This document shows, in pieces, positions 14,401-24,658 of a DNA stretch of 64,000 nucleotides (within the stretch, counting starts at the first letter, position 1; each line of letters opens with the position of its first letter). The notes under the pieces were generated by a model. The model made no database searches, had not been told where the DNA came from, and was given only the letters and a program-made list of their open reading frames with translations. Position numbers and translations under genes: made by a program. Location of the stretch: contig NC_091933.1 of NCBI RefSeq assembly GCF_041260155.1, positions 36,787,293 to 36,851,292 on the forward strand. The letters are read 5' to 3'. The DNA comes from Ptychodera flava. Taxonomy: Eukaryota; Hemichordata; Enteropneusta; Ptychoderidae.

Positions 14401-14517
14401 TTTCAACGCTTCAATGGCCGACTTGACATCGGATGGCTCAGCGTCTTCGACAGCTTTCTTGGCTTTCTTCCCTCCGGCAGGGGCCTTCTTCGCGGCTGCT
14501 TTTCGTTTAGGTGGCAT
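8467..14517 (-). CDS. PARP3: poly(ADP-ribose) polymerase 3 (PARP3), ten exons
   Basis: A DNA-break-activated ADP-ribosyltransferase. Exons on the minus strand: 14517-14332, 13974-13849, 13438-13238, 12782-12641, 11897-11620, 11361-11260, 10569-10483, 9879-9702, 9331-9185, 8636-8467. All have GT-AG borders and matching phases, giving 1617 nt and 538 residues, close to human PARP3. Residues 1-62 are a Lys/Ala-rich basic N-terminus (MPPKRKAAAKKAPAGGKKAK). The WGR domain spans exons 2-3 (VWNRWGRVGEPGQ). The helical regulatory domain includes KKMPLGKLSKTQI. The catalytic H-Y-E triad is complete: LLWHGTN, RGIYFASENGKSAGY and QSEYLVYKES. No Zn-fingers or BRCT precede WGR, which separates it from PARP1. 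The exon 8 donor is GTGGGT, chosen because it restores SAGYVGRTG. There are no frameshifts. Confidence 0.95.
9948..10316. mobile_element. TTAA-bounded MITE, copy 1
   Basis: One of three related ~340-370-bp interspersed copies in the window (others at 43003 and 51176). It begins TTAAAGGTAG and ends near TTAA at 10313-10316. The core shared by all copies includes GAGTTAACAC and GTTTGTTTCTCTA. It lies in a PARP3 intron and is the second most intact copy. It encodes nothing. Confidence 0.75.
11944..12037. repeat. tandem duplication in a PARP3 intron
   Basis: Two tandem copies of roughly 45-50 bases share AGTATGTTGCTTGTCAGAGA. The unit sits just upstream (in gene sense) of the exon beginning at 11897 and looks like a simple local duplication. 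Confidence 0.75.
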
Positions 14518-14690
14518 TGTATTCAGGCAGCTGATTTGTACTGGAACTTCGGTGTCTTGTACTTGCTAGCTCTGATGATAGCATAAATTAAGAGGATTGC
14601 AATAATTATTGTAGTGTTTGCGGAAAATACCGTATAGCGTAAATGAAAAGATCTACACCTGTGTGTCCTCAGCCAGTGATATCGCGTCAT

Positions 14691-14704
14691 GTTGCTATGG
14701 CAAT
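14691..14704. promoter_or_regulatory. near-consensus RFX X-box upstream of PARP3
   Basis: GTTGCTATGGCAAT matches the palindromic RFX site GTTGCYATGGCAAC at 13 of 14 positions. It lies 174 bp upstream of the PARP3 ATG, a usual distance for functional X-boxes. RFX factors drive ciliary genes. Binding here is inference. Confidence 0.5.
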
Positions 14705-16580
14705 GTATAAACTCAAAGGATAACTTGTGCAGGCTTGCTGTGTGCTGCCTTTGTGCCGTACACATTTGTATACGTTGCAAGCAAATCGAGAAATTTGCAT
14801 ATGAAGCCATCGTAGTAGGACCGTTTCAGGCATTGCAGTTTAGTATGACCCATTTATGTATTAAAATTTTAATATTGATAACAATAGAACTATATGAACG
14901 TGAACGTGTAACAAATAAAACGCTGACATATTCACATAAGAGCGTTTGGTTAAAATAAACGAAAGTGCGTCATGTGTTGCTTGAGTGTTTGTGATATTAT
15001 AACCTTTCGACAGCCCCTCGGCAGCTGTGCCTAACCGTGTGACGTTGAGGGATAAAATTTAAGTTGGACAAGTGGGCGTGGCTGCCCTCGCCACACGTTA
15101 ACAGTTCGCGTCATTTTTGCGACAAAAGGTTTTAAAAATTGTTGTTTTGCGAACGCATGAGAAGAGGTTACTTGTAACACGGCCCAGAACGTGCTTGTAC
15201 AGAACTTTGGTTTGCATGTTTGTCCATAAATACACATTCAGAGACTTGGTGGAGCACACAAGTTACACTCCGCACCCGGGCTAGCAAACAAACATCTTCT
15301 GTCAAGCAAAAATCGTTGTTGGCGTTCGAATTTTGGACAGTCCGATAGTGAAGATTGTATATCAGATCATATAACAGTCCTAACACTTACAGGCTAGGTC
15401 CGGTCTGTGCGTTGGTAACCACCGCAGTCCAAACTGACAGCTTCGTAAAAGGTCAGCTATTTATGCAATCGAGTTGTATTATAAATAGCAGAGGAAAACG
15501 ACATGCCCGAACAAGTTATCACGACGCCCACCGATCGACCAATGAAAACTCGGTTGTTGAAATGACGTCACTTCTGTACAGCGCCCTCGACCGTCCATAC
15601 ATGTCACAACATGCTGCAATGCTGCTACTTTATAGTTGAATCGTCGTACGTCTGCCTGTTCCGTAGAAGTACACGCCGTCCAGGTTAAAACTGCCTGAAC
15701 TCCCGCCTGAATTACAACTAGTATTATGTATGAAAACTCCCATCTTTTTATTGACTTTAAACGAAGTAAGTATTTTACTAAATGGCATTAGTCTGAAAGT
15801 TTTCCGTTTCACTGTACGTTTTTAACCCAAAGTACAAGGAAAGAATTCAGGAAAGAATTTCGGAAAAATATCTATAAAGAAAGGTTTACGATCTCACAAT
15901 ATGCTTCATCCTATGAATAATGCATAGCTTTAAACTAGACTGCATGGGAAAATATTTTTTAACCTTCGTGAAATTTCATGAAGATCAGAACGTGAGTTGA
16001 AAAAATTATACAACTGCTCAAACCACTTTTTCATGTACGTGTATAGGTTCCCGGCAAGAGTGTATCTAGACTGCAACTTTATTATACAGTACTGTGCCGT
16101 TAAATGTGAATAATTAAAGAGAGAAATTGGCGATCTAGAGAGGGATCTAGAGGGTACATAACCATCACAATTAACTGATAAGATTAGCTTTGTCGAACTT
16201 TGTATATGGTGAGTAATTTTTTCATATACTTGGGCTTTGGGGCTACACCATGCACAATCCACCATCTCCAACGAGCTATTGTCATCAATCGTATCGTTCA
16301 AATTGCCTAACGACTCACAAAAATATCCCATGTGGGTAAATTGAATGGTTTGCTTTGGGGCGTTTGCGGGAAATCTGGGCTAATTTTCAATTTTGTCACA
16401 AACTATACGTCTTATTGTGAACGTAATACATATAATACCATATGATGTTTTAATTGTAATGCCTTTGGATTCCTAAACATACTATTACAACTTACGTCTC
16501 TAGGGATACCGACAACTCTTCTGACAAATTCATGTAGATATGAACTTACTGAGTTCTCATGTATCGGATCACAGTCACTT
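14705..16580. other. gene-free stretch upstream of PARP3
   Basis: No supported gene. The longest frame (133 codons, minus strand, 15930-16331) has no recognisable domain and no splice or start context that convinces me. Part of this region is presumably the PARP3 promoter and 5' UTR. Confidence 0.4.
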
Positions 16581-16700
16581 GTGATCTATTCCGCTCTCGT
16601 ACTATGCGCCCATAGACGTGTGTACATATGCTTTTTTCTCAGGCATATGTACACACGTCTACGGGCATGGGGCGCATAGTCAAAGAGCGGAATAGATCAC
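16581..16700. repeat. 120-bp foldback
   Basis: Arms 16581-16631 and 16642-16700 are reverse complements, for example GTGATCTATTCCGCTCT against AGAGCGGAATAGATCAC, apart from a short insertion in the right arm. The loop is about 10 bases. It resembles a compact foldback MITE; no target duplication is evident. Confidence 0.8.
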
Positions 16701-17887
16701 AGGGAAAATGGTATTTTGACCATTGCAAGAACATAATGAACGAGACGATTGGCTACTAATACAAATTTTGTCACAATTTTAAAACTCTGGATGGCACCAT
16801 CCCGTTAAATTTACAAAACAAATTTTACAAGTCGGACAGATAGTTCCAGAGACACTGAAGTTTTGACCAAAATAAGAAAACTGGCCCTAATAAACGTGCA
16901 GAACGGATGCAAATTCTGTTAGCGTACTCATCAAGGTGGGGCATTTTAAACTATACAGCATTCAAAATGTGGAAGCTTATCAGACGAGAGGTTATGTGGC
17001 GAAAGTGATCTTTTGACCGACAATTGAGAAAACTGAGCATATCCATAAAAAATAATATGGGCAAATTCCACCATGACCTGAACACATCTTAAGCCATTCT
17101 TAACGCCTTTATTTATGGAAACTATCGGACCAGTGGTTTCAATGGAAATATTTCGATCAAACATAAGGAAATAAATTGTGGTCATTTTAACAAACCTTTT
17201 ACACTTGCAAGCTACAAAGCTATCCTGCTGAAAGTCAGACCAGTCAATGGTTATCAAGATAGGCCGACCACTCTTTCTAGTCTTTATAATCGGGAGCTAC
17301 ACTGTATACCAAATTTTAATTAAACATGGGTGCTTATTCACAGGCAATACGGAAAAGCGGATGGACGGACGGTGAGACATAGAGACAGGCAGCTCCCATC
17401 TGTAAACACGACAGTTGAAATGAAATGAAATGATGAATAAATGAAGATGTAAAAAACTGAATCCTGTTTTCTCATACTTTGTCATTAGCAACTGTTTGAT
17501 GAGGTTAGCTGATCTACTGCCAATAGGTGCTTCTAGAGCTCTCTATATTTGAAGACACTGCAAATGACATGCACAGTGACACCACGTCACCAATAAGACT
17601 GATACAAATGACCACAACAATGGTGGCGACATTTCAGTGACAGCGCCGTCACGCGACCGAGTGAATGTCTTGCATCCGCTATTTACTTCTTTCACAAGAA
17701 ACTGAAGGAATCTCAGATAATAGGTGTATAAAATTTTACCGATCGATTGAAATACACATATATGAGAACAGAGGGAGTGTGCCTATTGAATAAAGCTTCA
17801 TTAAACCAGAACACGGGCAAACCGCTCAGATTCAACAGACACTGGTCATCAAGTAATATCACCCTAATGGCAACTGTACACAAGATG
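16701..17887. other. gene-free stretch
   Basis: Nothing supported. A 103-codon minus-strand frame at 16946-17257 lacks domain features and is taken as chance. Confidence 0.35.
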
Positions 17888-18257
17888 TTCGAACACAGGG
17901 GAGCCAGGAAAAACAAACAAATAAATAAATAAATTAATAGACAAAAAATATACAAACATACAAACAGGCATACAAATAAATAATAAACAAAATACAGATA
18001 AACATAAACAAACAAGCAAACAAACAAACAATATCATGAATAAATAAAAAACATACAAACAGATAAACATTTTTTTTATATTTATATTCTATATATCTAT
18101 CTATCTATATATATATAAATAATAAAACAAGTATAGGGAAGAGTGGTACCGCCGTGGTGGAATATGTGGCATAAGCGGTTCAGTCAATTATTCCAGTCTT
18201 TTTTTTCGATATGCTGTTGTCATTAACATATATGCTGCTGTCTTTAATATATATATA

Positions 18258-18306
<49 letters not shown>

Positions 18307-18456
18307 GATGTTTATCTGTTTCTATGTTTGCTATTTATTCATGATATTGTTTGTTTGTTATATTTGTCTGTATTTTTGTTATTTATTTATGTATTTGTAT
18401 GCCTGTTTGTATGTTTGTTTGTTTGTTTGTTTTTCCTAGCTTCCCTGTGGTTCGAA
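17888..18456. repeat. long imperfect inverted repeat around a TA-rich core
   Basis: The arm 17888-18070, rich in AAACAAACAAAC and AAATAAATAAAT, is mirrored as reverse complement at 18307-18456. The outer ends both carry TTCGAA, and GGAGCCAGGAAAAACAAAC pairs with GTTTTTCCTAGCTTCC. The centre holds a (TA)n tract at about 18248-18304. It is probably an old foldback element; apparent reading frames within it are translations of the low-complexity arms. Confidence 0.7.
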
Positions 18457-18910
18457 TCGATTGAGTCCGTTATTTTTCTCTTTCCGTCTCAATTTAGGTT
18501 GATCCTAGTCTCCCTTCGAGGAAAGCAAACAAAAAAGCCATACAATACGAAGACACAGCACATCAGCTCAAGACATGGGCAGCCCAACGACTTAAAAAAG
18601 CTAAGTCCTCGCAAAAGTGGCAATCGCAAGGGATTTCTTCAACTTCAGGGCTGACAGATCGCATCAGCTGGCAGTCCGGGAAACTTTACTCTTTTGAATT
18701 GCTCAGCGACTAAAATTGCCAATTACTTGGCAGTAGAATTGCTTTACCATCGACACAAAAATCAATTTTATTAAAAAGTCAGGTGGGCAGAGAGAGGGAT
18801 TCCTTTATTTGCGAGGCTCTACATAACCGATATCAAACTTGTGTGAAGAGGGCGTACTTGAACGACTCACGCCTGGAACGTTTTTTGGCCTGGAACCCAC
18901 ACTTATTTCA

Positions 18911-20097
18911 GGGACTGGTCAGTTTCTTCAGCCTGGGGGGGGGGGCGGTGGATTCATGGGGGGGGGGGTTTCACCCTGTTTTTGACTTTGGTGATAGGGG
19001 GGTCACCATGTTTTTGAAATGCCCAATAGGGGGGTCAGTGTGTTTTTGAATTTTGACACAGGCTCATCATTGCCTAAAATGCTAGTGTCAGCCACAAATT
19101 TCATCATTCAGTTGTATTTTTCGGCGCGTCCTTCGGGCGCGTAACTTTAATAATCAGTCATATTTTTTAGCACGCCCAACTTTAACATATCAAGCATACA
19201 TACATCAGAGATATCTGTATGTTCAATATTTTTCAGCGTGCTCTTCAAGCTCATTACTTTAATATATCAGACATTTTTCAGCATGCCCTTCAGGTGCATG
19301 ACTTTAATATACAAGGCATATATATCAGAGATATCAGGATGTTTCATATTTTTCGGGCGCCATACTTTAATAAATCAGAGATATCTTGATGTTTGCAAAG
19401 TGAAAGTGTACATTATGAAATCTGCATTTCATATGAAAAGGATGACAAATTCCTGACACTTTTCTGTTCTCTCTATGAGAATTCAGTATGAGAAAGCAAC
19501 ATGCACAAATATTTCACAATATATATTTGATACAGTGACTTATTTTAGAGATAGAAAAATGAAAAGATATCTTTCCTTCTCATTGATGCAATTATTTTCC
19601 TTTGTGTCACAGGTTTTCTGTAGAAAGATGCTTTTTTATGAACAAAATAACAGTTAAAAAAGGCAGTTTTTGTCATTATTAGCTGTGCTTTTATGGTTTC
19701 AATGTTACAAGAAAAGGTCCTCTCAGACACTGTACACATCAGATTTGGCTAAAAAAGCTCTCTATGGCTCCTCAGGAGATTTAATTGGATGGTTGGCAAG
19801 TCTTAACACCCATCAACGTTTTTGATTCACTGCTTTTTCCTCTTTGATATTTATGATTGACATCCATTTCTGTACAACAGTTCAGGACATCTGGTTAAGC
19901 ATAGAAAGTGTGAAATACATTTACAGCTCATTCAAAATACAGCTCATTCAAAATGTACTGTATTCAAACTTTAAGATTGACACTTTGAAATTCCTATCTT
20001 ACAACTGACATGTTAACAATTTCATTAAAACATAGAATGACTATTTAAAATATAAATATATATGTAAATGTAAAATATAACATATAATATATATTAA

Positions 20098-20196
<99 letters not shown>

Positions 20197-20375
20197 GTCC
20201 ACCTTTTGTTTTACCTATGTCGCGCGCCGGGGGCTCACCCTATTTTCAAACTTTGGAATAGGGGGTCACCCTGTTTTCAAAATTTGGAATATGGGGGGGG
20301 GGTCAGCCACTTTTTGACGTCGGCAAAAAATAATCCACCGCCCCCCCCCCCAGGCCGAAGAAACTGACCAGTCCC
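18911..20375. mobile_element. non-autonomous hAT-like DNA transposon, copy 1
   Basis: Terminal inverted repeats begin GGGACTGGTCAGTTTCTTC and continue into a G-run followed by CGGTGGATT. The element is flanked by exact 8-bp duplications TTATTTCA (18903-18910 and 20376-20383), the hallmark of hAT transposition. The 1465-bp interior has no transposase. It holds degenerate subrepeats with small GCGCCC/GGGCGC palindromes at 19118-19390 and a long (TA)n tract at about 20100-20192. A second copy lies inverted at 49662-51070. Confidence 0.88.
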
Positions 20376-20383
20376 TTATTTCA

Positions 20384-21189
20384 AGCATTTTAGTTGTTGA
20401 CGACCGAATCTAATCCGGAATTTCCGTATGTACACATATTTTTCAGGAAAGCGTAGTATCCTTTTGAACTATTCACAATCTGAACCACCACGCTTGACTT
20501 GGCAGTTTACAATTGCTTTTTACCATCGACACAAATATATCGATTTTATTGAAATCACATGTTTTTCATCTTCACTTTCGCTGTTTTTCCAGGAGTTAGG
20601 ATCGGCCCAAGGCAAAAAAAACAAGACAACGAAGAAGGAAATGAGCTCATCCTTACACCTGATTTCGGACTGTAGAACAGTTACAGATATTGCAAATTTA
20701 TATCTAGCCCAGGCTATGTCAAAAAGTATGCAATGGGGAGCTTAACCGTCAGCATACGAAATTGCAATCAAACCATGATCATTGCTCACAATTAATCAAA
20801 ATCTCACCCTCCCTGCCATCTCTCTCGTTTTTATTTATTTATTTATCCATCCATCCATCCATCCATCTACACACTCATACATACATACATACATACATAC
20901 ATACATACATACATACATACATACATACATACATACATACATACATGTACTTACGTACGTACCGTACGCCTGTCATGTGTAAGAAAATGGGGGGTTTTTT
21001 GTATTTTTACGGGCTTTTGAGCTATCGAAGCACGAGGGCCTTATTGACAAAGAGAAATGCTTCGAATTTTGCGTTTGGAAGTGTGTTGATTTCTGCAAAG
21101 ATAATTGGTCTGTACATTTAGATGACACAGCACGTTGAACTTCGATAGTGGTTGTACATCGTTGTTATCTTTACGGGCCACTAGGGAAC
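20384..21189. other. gene-free stretch with microsatellite
   Basis: Contains ATCC units followed by a (CATA)n array (20877-20946). Frames crossing it encode Tyr-Ile-His repeats and are artefacts. No gene is seen. Confidence 0.45.
20877..20946. repeat. (CATA)n microsatellite
   Basis: About seventeen uninterrupted CATA units, preceded by a short CATC tract. Confidence 0.95.
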
Positions 21190-21191
21190 TA

Positions 21192-21405
21192 TGGCGTTGA
21201 ATGCCTGCCAAAATTAGGCTATGCCATTTGTAATTACGACATGCCTTTCGCATTTTGCACCTCATCATGGCATGTCGTAATTACGAATGTCAAGTCTGCA
21301 TGTCCAAATATTCGCATTTTGCATCTCATCATGTCATGTCGTAATTGCAAAAGGCATGTCGTAATTACAGTGGCATAGCTTAATTTTGGCAGGCATTCAA
21401 CGCCA
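21192..21405. mobile_element. 214-bp foldback MITE with TA target site
   Basis: Ends are inverted repeats of about 35 bp starting TGGCGTTGAATGCCTGCC, and both ends abut TA (21190-21191, 21406-21407), as in Tc1/mariner-type MITEs. The interior repeats CATGTCGTAATTACG in both orientations and contains two GCATTTTGCA(C/T)CTCATCATG units, so most of the element can fold. It has no coding capacity. Confidence 0.75.
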
Positions 21406-21407
21406 TA

Positions 21408-24400
21408 AGGGAACAGTATCACGGTGACATTTCAACGCGACACGTTCTACAATATTGTGTAGACAGCGCCTCGCGTTTCGACAATCGTGCCGGTACCTGA
21501 GCAACAAGTGCGTCTCCAACGACCAGCTATTCACGGCAAGTCATTAATGACTGAGGTGACACTGACAGCAGAGAATTGCCTTCGCTCATAAATATTCATT
21601 AGCTTCGATCTCTTAGAAACCGTATCTACATATCCATGTGTACAGCGTACGGGCAGTACGCACACATATGTCCGTGCTGGGATAATATATATACGCGGTT
21701 TGCACTTGAAGTGAATGGTGTATCGGCCGACTATATTTGCAGTGAAACCATTATTTATACCTGGAATGCGGTAGCTTTATGAAACTAACGAAGAGAACCG
21801 TCCCTTTTCCGGCTAATCAGCCGGCGAGAAGATGATTAGCCGCAAGATAAGGGGAGCTTTTTACCCAAAGTTTCGATCGACAAGTGTTTGAGTGCAAGCT
21901 AAGCAATAGAGAATGACAAGCAAAGAGGTGAGTGGTATTAGTGCCACTGTACACAACTAAGTATGTAGGGCACTGTTTTACGCTGAAACCATACCCTGAA
22001 TTGTCGAATTATGGCCGTGATCGGAACACGGGACGATCGGGACAGCGGATATAACCTACCCGTGCATGAAATCACCCATATCATCAGTAGTTAAAATAAC
22101 AGTAAGCACACACGTCGGCCGTATAAGCCCAATGAACGGTCAATGTACGATGAGGGTCAGCTGTTGGTTAAGATTAAACTCTGACACTACTGGTATTCAA
22201 GGTGCTTCCATAGAGACTCTAGCTGCTTAGCTCTTTCGGAATCAGCCTTCACTGAACCATTTGCCTTAAGCGTTGTACAGTGAGTCTAACGGGAAACCAA
22301 TATTTGGAATTTCATATCGCCCGAGAAGGTGTCTTTAGTGATCGAATCAAGTTTGTGGAGTACGGATCAATTATAGCCCTAAGACCCTCTCCATTTGGAA
22401 CACAAAAAGACGTATTCACAACAATATAAATGTTTTCTTTAGCTTGTCTGCGTGCTCCAGTAAGCAAAGTCGTACATATTGGCTGCATTTCGGCTAGAGT
22501 ACAGTAGTTATAGCCACTCCGTTGTCTTGTCTTGTCTCCAGTGTATTAATTTTAGGTGTGACTACGCATTGTCGACGAACTTCAGGTAGATCCGGCTGAA
22601 GATAAAAAAAAGTGGTTGAAAGCACATACCCTCGGACTGTGCTCAAAGGCACCATCGACGTTGACATATTTCAGTCGTTGAAATCACCGTGATTGAAATT
22701 GCATTTTTCGAGGAGAGAATCGCGTGGATAGTCGTAATACTCGGAGACCTACGCATTTTCAGGATACACAGTGTTGATAAAACACAGTGGTCCATTAGAT
22801 TGACACCCACTAAACCATGCAGCATACGTCAATCGATTTGGTCACCAAACTTGTTATGCAAGCGTAACACACACAATTCTAATCCCACACGTCCCTGTTG
22901 TAATCTACCAGTTCGAAGGTGGTGAAGTGCCACACTCAACAGCTTGAGTGGTATTCTTTGGGTAGATTTTAATTTCATTCCGAGGTTTCAGTCTGCCAGT
23001 ATCCTGACGTAGTTTTACTTTAACAGTTATCTTTGATCATTATCTTTATTTATACAGTCTAAGCATTGTTTGTTTGGGCTTGGAAGAGGTATATCTAGGA
23101 AGTTATATTCATGAAACACGAAAATAAATTTTACGTCATAAAATACAGATAAGATTGCATGAAATACGTGGGTAGCAGTGACCCCGGGCTCGCGGAGATG
23201 TCAGCTAGACTGAACGTACAGCTAGCTTCCACTCCGATTCGCATTATCGTTTATTTCTAAAAGTATGCCCGTTATTTCGTTATTTCGGTACATACATTAA
23301 GTCTTGCTGAGACCGGGGCGCAGGTTAGCAACAGTTATGCAATGTATCTCTTGGCTTTATCTGACAGAATCTTTCGAATTCATATCCCTGTGTCTTCACT
23401 CTGTACTCTGTGCAAAGCAGCATGCAGCTGATAAATCGCGCAGCATAGCGGATTTGAGAAGTGTGTTGAACCACCTTGTCGGTGTTGGACTTACACACAA
23501 TAGCCTGTGGTGTGAACGATTAATGTAAATAAATAACGGGATAAATATTGCAGAGAGGCGTTGTTCCCTTATTTGTTTACATCCCCTGGGTTAAAAAGAA
23601 AGTGCGTTCTTACAGAGTGTCTCACGGTATGTGAGCACTGGATGAAAACGCGACCGCTTCACATTTCTTTTCCTGGTATCCTTGCAGGCTTTAGACATAA
23701 TCCTTCTCAGCTCAGCCTTTCTCCGAGTCCTTACACCTTTGTTCACTTATCGACGCAAGATGACTGTGAGGAGCAACCTTTTGAAATTGGCGGGTAGCAG
23801 CAAAATATATGGTACAGCCTGTTATTGATAATCGCCGGCGATGGAATGTTAAAACCACTCGTAAACTATAAGGATAAAATGTCTTGCAAGCATTGTCGAC
23901 ACTAGTTGTCGGGGATACGTTTCAAAATAAAGTCATCATGCCGCAGATCGTCGTGAGAAAACCTGTACACAATAATATGAAACAAATTGTGCAGCGAGTA
24001 AAAAAGACGCACCTAGTACCCGACTATTCACTTGTAATTATGTTTCTGAAGTTGATAGAAATAAATTGGATTATTGCAGTTAACAGTTACTCCGCTCCCT
24101 CGCCTGGCTTAAATGAACTGAACAAAACTCGCGACTTGAAAGAAAAATCATATTAATGAGCAGGTTTTGTTGAATTTTATGCCTTTGTACTACTCCATTT
24201 GCACATCTGTAAATTAACGAGCTCTTCAAACAGAATTTCACGCCCATTAATGGTTACATGGTGAGTTTACAATTTTAATACCTCTAGATACTGCAACCAT
24301 AATCGAAATAACTATGTGAATTAGTAATAGCAGTAGATAGAACATGGAATTCCCGGTATAACTGTGTGAATTAAAACCGTAGTAGATGAACAATTATAGA

Positions 24401-24546
24401 TTTATCGGAATACCCCAGCTACTCTGTAAACCCGTTTTCGATGCATGGACACGTGAAAAGTATAAAATGCAAGGAATATCGATATCAACCTTTTGTACTG
24501 AACGAGGTACGCACTTATCACCTCGACTGTTATCCTTGTTGAGGTC
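21408..24546. other. intergenic DNA upstream of the dynein gene
   Basis: No supported gene. TAATATATATACGCGG near 21683 resembles a TATA context, and an alternative first dynein exon may sit at 21913. Other frames look like chance. Confidence 0.35.
21913..21927 (+). other. alternative candidate first exon of the dynein gene
   Basis: ATGACAAGCAAAGAG is followed directly by donor GTGAGT and ends in phase 0. It could join the strong acceptor before 28894 to give [18 protein letters not shown]. It competes with the X-box-associated start at 24659. With so few bases this may be chance. Confidence 0.25.
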
Positions 24547-24560
24547 GTTGCCTTAGCAAC
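24547..24560. promoter_or_regulatory. consensus RFX X-box upstream of the dynein gene
   Basis: GTTGCCTTAGCAAC fits the X-box consensus (GTNRCC, 0-3 bases, RGYAAC) fully and is a perfect inverted repeat of GTTGC. It lies 99 bp before the candidate ATG at 24659. X-boxes close to the start codon mark ciliary genes bound by RFX factors across animals, which suits an axonemal dynein. It also argues that transcription starts here rather than at 21.9 kb. Confidence 0.7.
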
Positions 24561-24658
24561 CGCGCACGACACAATTGGCCGCGTCTACATGATCAATGAG
24601 CGCAGTGGTGAATTTGCCGACACGCATCGAATAATTTACGTTCTCCGTCTCCATTATC

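Noticed and set aside
15930..16331. 133-codon minus-strand frame
   Set aside because: No recognisable family and no supporting signals; could be chance in AT-rich DNA.
18440..18462. GGTTCGAAT as a tRNA T-arm
   Set aside because: No acceptor stem, D-arm or anticodon arm can be drawn around it; it is the end of the foldback arm.
20762..21121. 119-codon Tyr-Ile-His repeat frame
   Set aside because: Translation of the CATA microsatellite.
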